Source of the DNA: Intoshia linei
Lineage: Eukaryota; Orthonectida; Rhopaluridae
Length of the DNA: 33,921 bases
Assembly (NCBI GenBank): GCA_001642005.1
Contig: LWCA01000282.1
Span: 1 to 33,921 of the forward strand
Direction of reading: 5' to 3'
Shown here: piece by piece, positions 19,175 through 29,300 of the stretch
How positions within the stretch are numbered: position 1 is the first letter of the stretch
Layout: every line of letters starts with the position of its first letter
The notes under the pieces: model-generated
The model's input: the letters and a program-made list of their open reading frames with translations, nothing else
Told to the model about the DNA's origin: nothing
Databases searched by the model: none
Program-made: the position numbers and the translations under genes

Positions 19175-22100
19175 ATGACTAGCCTTAATAAAGAAACAAA
19201 CGTATCCACGAATTGTTTAAAAACTCCAAAAGTATATTTTTATTTTTTTCAATATATATACTAGGCTGTTTATAGTAGAATACATGACTTTTTTATAGGG
19301 TATGCGAGATTTTGGACCGGCAGAATCTTTAATCAGAAAAAATGTTATGAAAAAAATTATTACTTGTTTTGAACGCCACGGAGCAACTACAATTGAAACG
19401 CCTGTTGTGGAATTGATGGTAATTCATTGTTTACAGTTTTATTTTTTCTGAAATTAAGGTACATGTATTTATGTAAATTTTTAGGATTCTACTGTTTTTA
19501 CTTTATTTTTAAGATTATACACACATTCTCTCTAATAAATTAAAAAAATGGCATCATAAAATTGTTTTTAAATTTTTTTACATAAATGTTACATCCAAAT
19601 TTAACATAATTTTATATTATACTTTAATAATTTGCTGATAATACAAATTCAAGTAATTTGTCTATTAGGGAACACTAACTGAAAAATATGGTGAAGATTC
19701 AAAATTAATTTACGAATTAAAAGACCAAGGAGGAGAAATGTTGGCTTTACGATACGATTTGACTGTAATTTTTTAATATTCACACAAAAATGTTTTTTTC
19801 TAAATATTTTCTCTTTAAATAAGTCAAAATGTTTTTACTAAAGTTAATGCAATTTTTTCAGGTTCCAATGGGATAATAGGTACGGCAGGTGCTGACATCA
19901 GCTGCATAGTATTTTTGAAAAATTAAATTTTTCATAACCACTAGCGTACCTTGGAAGGTAACCACATTCCACTGTGATGACTCATCACTGATGAGTCTGA
20001 CTGATTAAATGGCGAACATTTAGTTGAGCGATGTATTTTTGGAGCGATACATCTTGCATCGACATATTCATCGATTTTACTAATTTATCATATTGATTTT
20101 TTGTCACCCAATTTTTAAAAATTTTGAAGATTATTTTGGTTCCAACATTTGGTAGGGATTTTAAGGGAACATTTTTTAAATATTTTGAATATAATTTTTC
20201 GACCAAAATTTTGTAGGGTTTTTAAGGGAATATTTTTAACATTTTAAGGGATCTTCAAAATTTTTACAAATTGGGTGAAAAAATTTTACCTAAAGAAATT
20301 CACAAAAATTTCGTGAAAAAATCAATGTTATAATAAATTAGCAAAATCGATGATTATGTCGCTGTAAGTCAGTGGTTCTCAATTATGTTTCTCAACCTTT
20401 TATACCTCGCGAACGTTATGAAAAATATCAATTATCGCGACCTTTTCTCTTTATGAACAAAATAAATGTTTTTGTATATCTTAACCCTTTCACTGTCTGT
20501 GTATTCTATACTATACACCAGCCATTCTCAACGGGGTCCATGAAAATTATATACATTTATTACATATTATAGACATTTTCAGTAACATAAAGTCGTTTTT
20601 AAAACATAAAGGCTCAGAAATACTAATATAAAACGTGAAAATCATGTAAAAGTAAATTCTTTGGTATTAAATTAAATTACTTACAAATGTAAAAATTTCA
20701 TTCAAATGAATATGCCTCACAAAAAATAAAACTAAGCAATCAAATAGTTTATAAAAATTTGCGACCCCCCTAACGGTCATGACCCCGGTTAAGAAACTAT
20801 ACTCTAAGATGTATCGCTACAACAATACATGGCTTAAATAAATGTCGCCTTAGAGAATGAACGTCGATTAAATTGTCTAACCTTGTAAATTTACTAAAAG
20901 TATTTCAATTATAATATAGGTGCCTTTTGCTCGATTTGTAGCTACATCTAAAATTCAATTTATAAAACGATATCAAATTGGTAGAGTTTACCGAAGAGAC
21001 AATCCTGCTATGGCTCGAGGTCGATTTCGAGAGTTTTATCAATGTGTAAATTTAATTTACGTTAATTTCAATTGATAAATTACATATTTTTTTAAAGGTG
21101 AGGGGAAATGGTAGTTTTCGGTAATTTGGTAGAAATTCGTTAAATAAGATGAAATTGTTGATATATTATTATATATTTTATTATACAGGTTATTCATTAT
21201 TTTAATAGGATTTTGATATTGCTGGTATTTACAATACAATGTTGCCGGACGCTGAATGTTTACGAATCATTCATGAAGTTATGAGTGATTTAAATCTGAC
21301 CTATAAAATTAAGGTTTTTTAAAGACTTTTTTTGAAATTAAAAACTACTGATTCATCAAATTTAGATTAATCATAGATATATATTGGATAAAATAATGGA
21401 ATTTTGTGGAGTTCCAGAGTCAATGTTTAGAACTACTTGCTCATCTATTGATAAATTGGATAAGGTTTTTTAACAGTACATTATATTATATCAGGGGCCC
21501 ACAGAATAATTTTGGTGACCATTTGAGTAAATATGTACATTATTTATTTTTACATTTTTCAAATTTTATACATTGTTTTAAATATTTTCTACTATAATTG
21601 GCTAATTATAATCATTTCAATACTGAATTTTCAGATTTCCCATGATTTTATTTTGTTGAATGTGCTAGAACCGTTTCTCTCATTAAAATTGAAATTTGTC
21701 ATGTGAAAATTTTCAAAAACGGGTCGTATAATGTTTTGATATATAAAAGTCGTCCACGAAATGCAAAAAGTTGCCGAATTCTCTATTATATACTAGCTGA
21801 TCTGTTTTGTAATTTATTATATCTAGGCGTTTATTTTTGAAATTTGAAATTGTTTAGGTAAGCTAACTGGGAAAAACTGCATTTGCCATGTTTTGTTTGT
21901 TTTTTAATTTTAGTCTTTGGGGTAGACCTAAAAAATGGTTACTGGGGTTACTGACCGTGGATATACAAATTTCTGAGATTGAAATTTAATTTTCTTGCTG
22001 CACCGAAAAAAATTGACTTGGAATTCTGGGACTGTCAGGTTTCTAATTAAATGGTTACATAGACACGTTAAGCTACTTTTATATTTTATAAAGTACGAAT

Positions 22101-23349
22101 TTAGATGACATGGGACGAAGTTTATAATGAAATGGTGAATGAAAAAAAATTAAATAGCGACGTTGCAGAAAAAATTAAGAATTTTGTCTACAAAAATGGT
22201 AAATTATTGTATTACTACTAAATAAGGTATTTGAAATTCTATTATAAATTAGGCAAAGAAGATGTGATTTTTTGGCTTGAAAATATATTTAAAGATTATA
22301 AGGATACAAAATTAATTAGTACTTTCAATGATATGAAAAGTTTGATACAAATATGTAAAGATTTTTCTATGGACCATTGTGTAATATTTTGTTTAAAAGT
22401 TTAGTTGTAAATTAATAAATTAGATTAGTATCGACTTGAGCCTTGCAAGGGGATTGGATTATTATACTGGAGTTATTTTTGAAGCTGTGTTAGTTGGTAT
22501 GAATTCGTATTTACAATTTTAAATTTTAATTTTTAAAAATTTTATTATTATTTTTGCAGATACAAATGGAATTGGTAGTATTGCTGGTGGTGGTAGATAC
22601 GATAATTTGGTTGGAATGTTTACCAAGAAAAATAAGAGTGTTCCATGTGTTGGAATGTCTTTGGGAATTGAAAGAATTTTTAGTGTTTTGCATAAAAATA
22701 TGAAAAAAGAAAAAAAACTTCGTCAATGCACCACTGAGGTATGTGTGGTTAGTGGACAATCCAACATGTTTTCCAATAGAGTCAAAATTGTATCTAAACT
22801 ATGGGATAATGGAATTAATGTAAATTTTATTAAGTTTTGATTTTATCTTTTTGTTATTTTAATTTATTCAAATAGGCTGAAACACCATATAAAAGAAATA
22901 AAAAATTACTTGATGCGTTTCAATATTGTGAAAATGAACAAATTCCTTTATGTGGTATTTGATTTAATTAATCCGTCAAATGTGTAATGAAATGTTTTTG
23001 GGTGTATTTTTTTATAAACTGTTACACTTTTCAAAAATTGTTTTTGAGTTCATTTTTTTAAGTTTCTTTGACAAAATGTCTACCTACCGAATACTATTTT
23101 TGCGTTATTTTGGTCTGCATTTTGTGGACAAGATACATATTTATAACGTATTATTATTTATTTTTAGTGGTGGTGGGCGAAATGGAATGGAACGAAAACA
23201 GTGTTGTTATCAGAAATCAGTTCACGAGGGAACAGGTAACATTAATATATGAAATCATTAACTAGTCATTAAAATTATTTTAGTTGACGGTCAAAATTGA
23301 TGATATGATTGATACTTTAAAAAATTTGTTAAATAAACCAAATGTGTAA
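19175..23349 (+). CDS. HARS1-like: histidyl-tRNA synthetase, cytosolic type
   Basis: Thirteen exons: 19175-19231, 19299-19418, 19669-19764, 20920-21045, 21209-21313, 21366-21464, 22105-22198, 22253-22380, 22424-22496, 22560-22819, 22876-22954, 23168-23235 and 23284-23349; 456 aa. The enzyme charges tRNA-His with histidine. Class II motifs are in order: LKTPKGMRDFGP at the start, [13 protein letters not shown], motif 2 [20 protein letters not shown], the HisA loop [12 protein letters not shown], then [10 protein letters not shown] and motif 3 [10 protein letters not shown], followed by the anticodon-binding domain ending at TAA. The N-terminal WHEP domain of the human enzyme is absent in this model, which starts about 15 residues before the catalytic domain. 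Intron 3 (1.16 kb) and intron 6 carry transposons. The stop lies 30 bp from the stop of the convergent 5-oxoprolinase gene. Confidence 0.93.
20011..20851. mobile_element. foldback (long inverted-repeat) element in HARS intron 3
   Basis: The left arm (20011-20088, starting GGCGAACATTTAGTTGAGC) and the right arm (20334-20368 plus 20804-20851, ending GCTTAAATAAATGTCGCC) are inverted copies. Both carry GCGATACATCTT and TCGATTTTaCTAATTTAT-type blocks. A second inner pair, TCACCCAATTTTTAAAAATT and AATTTTTACAAATTGGGTGA, continues the palindrome. The middle has a direct repeat of GTAGGGATTTTAAGGGAA. The right arm is interrupted by a hAT-type MITE. Non-coding; superfamily not recognised. Confidence 0.7.
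20370..20800 (+). mobile_element. hAT-type MITE nested in the foldback element
   Basis: It starts CAGTGGTTCTCAATT and ends CCCCGGTTAAGAAACTAT, giving imperfect hAT-like termini. TTGCGACCCCC and GACCCCGGTTAAG near the end are typical of such elements. The flanks GCTGTAAG and ACTCTAAG agree at 6 of 8 bases. Comparing the two arms of the host foldback element gives the uninterrupted site, so the insertion is younger than the host element. Confidence 0.65.
21492..21783 (-). mobile_element. 292-bp hAT-like MITE, copy 2
   Basis: It lies in HARS intron 6, in opposite orientation to copy 1. An exact 8-bp duplication TATTATAT flanks it (21484-21491 and 21784-21791). The left end is CAGGGGCCCACAGAATAATT, the reverse complement of the right end of copy 1; the right end is AGTTGCCGAATTCTC. 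Confidence 0.82.
21792..22070. repeat. possible relative of the dispersed repetitive family, copy E
   Basis: It lies directly after MITE copy 2. GACCGTGGATATACAAATTT followed by CTGAGATTGAAATTT resembles the unit ACCATGAAGGTGGGAATTTC followed by TGAGGTTAAGATTT of copy B. The stretch begins TACTAGCTGATCTG, comparable to the ACTAGCTTAACTG start of copy C. Weak similarity, judged by eye. Confidence 0.35.
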
Positions 23350-23379
23350 ATTCATAAATACATTTTAATTTTTTTACAT

Positions 23380-26300
23380 TTAAATTATTCTTCCATATCC
23401 TCCACCTCCAGGTGTTTTAAGTTCAAATATATCCTAAATACGGTAAAAAGTTAAAATTTTTAAATACAGGTTTTCACCACTTTCGGTAATTATCCAGATT
23501 ATGTGGTATTATTGAATTAAAATTCGAATAAAGTAATTTGATGACTGAACTGGTGGTATCATCGAAAGTAATAACAAATGATAAATACATATTACGTTTG
23601 GTTGAATTTTAATAGTGTTCTTAGATGTTAAATTTATTCTTTCACCATTCCTAATTAATGAATTTACTCCTAGTTGTCCGTCCTCGCCACCTAATTTTTA
23701 AATAAATTAATTTTATTCGGGATCATCATTCAAATTTTAAACGTAGTTAAATTAAATATTCATTTACCGTATAACCCATACGGCCGAAATACTCGCCGCT
23801 CCGTTAAGACAGAAAGCAAAAGATTTTTTCTAAATAGATAGGTACGTGATATTCCCTCCCCGCCATTGTGTTTTCCTAGCCCACCAGATTTACTACGTAT
23901 TGAACATTCTTTGAGTATTACAGGATATCTAATTTAATATTATCAACAGTGAAAAATGACAAATATAAATGTACATGTCTACAATGAAATATATAAAAAA
24001 AATATAATATAATATATAAATATTCTATTACCATTGAGTAGTATACATTTCATAAAAATATAAAAAATTAATAAATTCGAAATTATCGTATGTATCTGGG
24101 TTAAAATTGCATGATTCATAGAAATACATCTTGTAAAATATTTACTTATTAACATTTTGAAACATTTTATGTCCAATCATATTTGTTTTAAGGTTGGGCG
24201 TAGCAAATATCAATATGCGTTGGTCCCTTCCAAAATTTAATTCAACGCTAAGTATATACAACATTTGATAGTAATACAATCAAAACTAATCGTAACAATT
24301 TTGCAATTGAAATTTTATAAATTTTAAAAAAATGGAATAAATGAAATAAAATTGGGAACCAGTAAATGAAATACTTAAATGAAAATTATAATATAATTAA
24401 TGACTATCTTATTAATCAATCTTATTAATTAATGGTTAAGCGAAAGGTGCATCATACTTTCTCCTTTGTGAAAATTATTTATAAAAATTACCTATGTTCC
24501 AGTATTTCGGGATCTGTAAGTCGAGTATTTGTCATATGAGAATGTACAGCGTCAGCTCCATCCCAATGTTTACCCTAAAGTTAAAATAAATGCACGTTTA
24601 TCGTCGTATACCGCTCCTGTTCCTCCTCCAACCGTTTCATAATAACCAAAACTTTCATCTCCAAATGTAATATTATTCATGCAACCCTGAAATGAATGTA
24701 ATTAATCATATTTCAAACATTTGCTTAGCATTATAAATAATTTATTGAATGCATTTAATTTACCTGTGAGGCTGCCGGACTAACTAATTGAAATGCTTTA
24801 AAAATAACGTCCACAATCCTCTGCGAAGTTAGAACGTTTCCTCCAACTACTGCTAATTGTTTATTTGGGTATAATATACTGTTTGGTCTTTTAATAATTT
24901 CTATCGGTTTTAAAAATCCCTATAAACCCACATGAAATACTTAAAAATAAAATTTTAACTGAATTAAGTGGAATGTCCTTTTGAATCAAAACTCTTAGAC
25001 AGTATATAATGGCTGCATTAGTTACAGCTGCTGGCGTGTTTGTATTTCCATATATGTTATCTGAACACTTGGAAAAATCAAATATTGCAGTGTTCTAAAA
25101 ACTAACGTGTAAATACTAATACTCTTCAATTACGTTCTTTTTATCCATTTTTACATTTAGTTCAATTACAGAACCGTCGTCCATGTATTCTTTACCAGTA
25201 AATTCGTAAGCACAACAATTTACATTTTTTTTCGGAGCTATTTCAATAATATCTCTAAACATTTTTTTAACAGAGGTTTCAGCATTGTCCTAAACATAAT
25301 TATTATGAGGGTAAAATCTATTAGCTTACAAATACAATTTCATGAATAACACATAATAATTATAAAATACTGCAAAAATGTAAGTATGTGTGACACTTAT
25401 ACGTGCAGAAGGTGTAAAAGTGTGGTGGGAATTAATAAAGAATAAACAAAACTAAATAAACACTAAAGTATGTGAATGTACACTAGTCTGTATCAAGTTG
25501 CACAATAACTCGTATCTCAGTGCATACAACTGTAAATACATCTTTGATTATAATTTTAGGGGAGATTATAAAACCCTATGTACTAAAATTAATATTTCAT
25601 AAAAAAAAGTAATATTTTAAAATGTTTTTTATTACATGTATGTATGTAAAGACGTAAAAGTATGATTCTCGTAAATACATACAATTTAATAGTTATAATG
25701 CGACCCTATACATTAATTGATACGTGGACATCATGATAACATAATATAAATGTTTAAAATTTACTTGTATGTACTGCATGTACCGTAATACATAATTCAA
25801 ATTATATTCTTCAACTAATTTTTTCAATAAATGTAAACCCTATACAACATTAAATCAAAATATTAAGCATATACTTTATTGTTAGCTGCAATTTGTGATT
25901 TTAAATCATTAATATTGTCATCTATACACCTCGACCCAAAAGATTTAGGATATTTTGCAGGCTCTTTTAATTTTAATATTAAATCTAAATTTTATTTTAT
26001 ATTTATAATAACTTTTAATTATAAATTAGTTTATTATAATAATATATCACAATAATAGTATGCTCTCAAAATATTATCATTCTTGTGAACCAGTTAAAAT
26101 AAAAAATATACTACGTTTATATTGCAATTAAGGTTTTGCAATTAATAAGTTATAATTATTAAATATTAATTTATTTAATGAAATATCAAGTCTAAACTAC
26201 GCAAAGATCAAATTAAGTTAATGTTAATGATTAATTGATATCAATGATACTAAATTGTGTTAAAATCATGAATATTAACAATTCATGGTATTATCAATAT

Positions 26301-29300
26301 ACAATACTAGCTTAACTGTTATGTACTACGTACAAACAGCACCTAGCTCTGCCGAGGGCACATTTTTATTATACCAAAAAAATAAATTCACGTTAAAAAT
26401 CTAACTTAAAAATCCTACTATTAACTATTATCAATCCTTTAAAGGAGTGAAAAATAAATTCACGTTGAAAATCTAATTTAAAAATCCTACTATTCACTAT
26501 TATCAATCCTTTAAAGGAGTGGTTCCCAAATTTGTTTCAGGTGGAACCATCATATCACATTACTTTTTACTTTAAAGTGAATTCTTCCATCTTAAATTTT
26601 TCTTTGTTAACATTTGAATAAATAAATAAATAAATAAAAATTGTTATCCCATTTTTTTAATTTATTAGACAGAATGTGTGTATAATATTTAAAAATAAAG
26701 TAAAAACAGTCCAATCCTAAAAATTGTCATAAATAGCATAAATTCCAAAAAAATAAAATTAGTCCAATACTAAAAATTGTCATAAAGGTGTGAGTTTTGG
26801 AAATTGAAATTTATATTATTATATGTAAAAATTGTCATAAATAGCATAAATTCCAAAAAAATACAAATTATAAAAACCTATTTTGTTATTTTCAATGTGA
26901 TGACATATATTCAGTACCAATTTAATAAATACTTAAAAATACTAATTGTGTATCAATAATTAATTAAATCTTTACTTTATAAATATTTCAGTTAAAATTT
27001 ACCATTATTGCAAAGCATTGTAATATAAAAATGTGTCCATACTTTTGGCCTTTTTTCTTGTTTTATAAAAAAATTGGAGTGTCTACTGAAAATTTTCGTA
27101 AATGTTAATCAGAATGAATACAGTATGATGATTAATAAAAAAAATAACGTTTCAGTTAGTATAAATTTAATTTTATATTTTATATTACGTTGCTGTAAAT
27201 GTCATAAATTAAAGTTTACAAAATTTTTTGAAAATGAAAATTTGAAATCTAAAAATTGCGTAGCAATGAAAAATCATTCCGAAGGAATGAATTATATAGA
27301 TTTTCACCCATATTTCTTTATTGGAAATGTGTAGACGTACAATCCACATTTTTTTTGAAATTGTAGGATTAATATCTACATTTTCAATTTTTGATTTTAA
27401 TCGAAATATTTGAAAAATATTGGTTGATAATATATTAAAAATTATTTTTCACCGAGAATGCGTAGATTTCACATTTATTGTTTTAATAAAATGATTCTGA
27501 AAAAAAATATATGAATACTAAAATGCTTTTTTGACCGTGAAGTCGTCACTTAATCAGATTTAAATTTTTATGTGTGTTAACATGATACAACTCTACCACC
27601 TGTAAATTTTAAATTCTAGGGCTGTTTTAAAAAAAAAAGGAGGGGTAATTTGGGGTTTTGGCCCTAAAGATATAATTTTTTTAAATTTAAATTTATGATA
27701 ATGTTTATGATTTTAAAATCCGTATCAGCGTATATATTTTTTTAAATTCTCGAACTCGTTTGATTTTCAAAAAAAAGACAATTGGGATATATATTTTTTT
27801 AAATTCTCCAACTCGTTTGATTTTCAAAAAGAGGGACAATTTTTTAAATTCTCCAACTCGTTTGATTTTCAAAAGAGGGACAACAGATTGGAATTGTTGA
27901 ACAACACTCAAAAATTGGAAGATACTATATTTAAAGAGATGTATATAATACCTGGTGTAACTTACCTTGTTCATTAAACACATCATTTTCAACCAAATTG
28001 AAGGATTCAAATTGTGCTCCCTCTTCCCATAAATAATGCGAATTTGGAGGCATGGAACCAGGAGTTATTCCTCCAATATCGGCATGATGGGCTCTATTAG
28101 CTACATAAAATGAAGGCAATGAATTTCCGTTTATATAAACCTAAATATAATGTATTCTAATGAATGTTTTTACTAATTCATATGAAGGTCTCATGAATTA
28201 CGTTATACATTAGTTTTATTCGTACTGTCAGAAACTTACATCTTACCGGTCAAAAACACCAAATATCCTTTTTTTAGAAAATAAGACGAGTCCTAGAATT
28301 TAAAAAAAGTATACACTCTGATACAGATTTTAAAATCATTATTTCTTATAAATTTAAAATTCAAAAAGGTACATATAAAGGTGTATATCTCCAGAACCAA
28401 AATCACAAATTACCTTTTTTTAAAAAATGAAAATGTTCCTAGAATAATAAAAAAATTACAGTTGATACATTTATCTCCAGTTTACACACACATAACTTTT
28501 TAATCTCACTAAAAATTACATGAAAATACTATTTAAAAAAAATAATGTAAATATTTTTAACTTAAATAAATTATAGAAATGTAATTAGTTATGAATCATA
28601 ACTTATGATATTAAAAAAATAATACCAGTAATTTACCGGTAAAAATTTATTTAGTAAATTGCCAACCTTAGTATCAAAACACAAAATGGATGAATTATAA
28701 TTATAAATTTTTCAATAACAATTTAATTAAATTCACTAAAGATAAGTTAAATCGGTACATATTATAATTATAGGTGTTGATAGGTACTTCAAAATGATAT
28801 AATTATTAATAATATTTTATCATTTATAAATCACTTAATAATTTTCATAAAACTATATAGACTGACATTATAAATGGTAATTTCATCATTCAGATTAGAG
28901 TATTATATATAAAAAGTAAAATTAAATTACAGGACTCAAAACAGTAAAATCGGGAAGATGACTGCCTCCATACGAAGGATGATTGCACAATATAGCACTA
29001 ATCGATTTTCCATTTTTTTTAAATTTTTCAATCTACATAAATAAATATATATGTAAAATAAATGAAATAAATGTAATAATATAATAAATAATATTAGACA
29101 AATAACACAGTATAAGTTCAAATATCAGACACAATAAATAAGTCAAATTGAAAGCATACACCTGCAATAGGGTTTAAGTTGAAATAAACTTTAGACTAGG
29201 ATGGATGGATAAATTTCAAATGCTATTTTTATCAAAATAACATTGACCACCAGAAAATCAGAACTAAAATTCCATAAAAATACTCCATAATATTTTATAA

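Larger units (their letters stand above)
26311..27890 (+). repeat. dispersed internally repetitive element, copy C
   Basis: It fills most of a 2-kb 5-oxoprolinase intron (25985-27965). It starts ACTAGCTTAACTGTTATGTA and keeps the order seen in copy B: AGCACCTAGCTCTGCCGAGG, AAAGGAGTGGTTCCCAAATTT, GAATGCGTAGATTTC, GTCGTCACTTAATCAGATTT, then GGGGTTTTGGCCCTAAAG units. Within it, short segments have been amplified locally (26381-26521 and 27744-27888). Non-coding; the ORFs seen across it are by-products of the repeats. Confidence 0.6.

Noticed and set aside
19958-20015. Hammerhead-ribozyme-like core: CACTGATGAGTC beside a hairpin in HARS intron 3.
   Set aside because: The CUGAUGA box and a G-U-C start of stem II are present, but no GAC-GAAA box follows; TGACTGATTAAA stands there instead. 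The GTGATGACTCATCAC palindrome explains the apparent stem.
19985-20206. 73-aa minus-strand ORF in HARS intron 3.
   Set aside because: It lies wholly within the foldback element arm and centre, with no recognisable domain.
27074-27334. 86-aa plus-strand ORF in the large 5-oxoprolinase intron.
   Set aside because: It falls between modules of repeat copy C, is dominated by K/N/I codons of AT-rich DNA, and starts from a non-ATG codon.
27705-28010. 101-aa minus-strand ORF with repeated [10 protein letters not shown].
   Set aside because: It is the translation of the three-copy minisatellite and runs off a real exon in the wrong frame.
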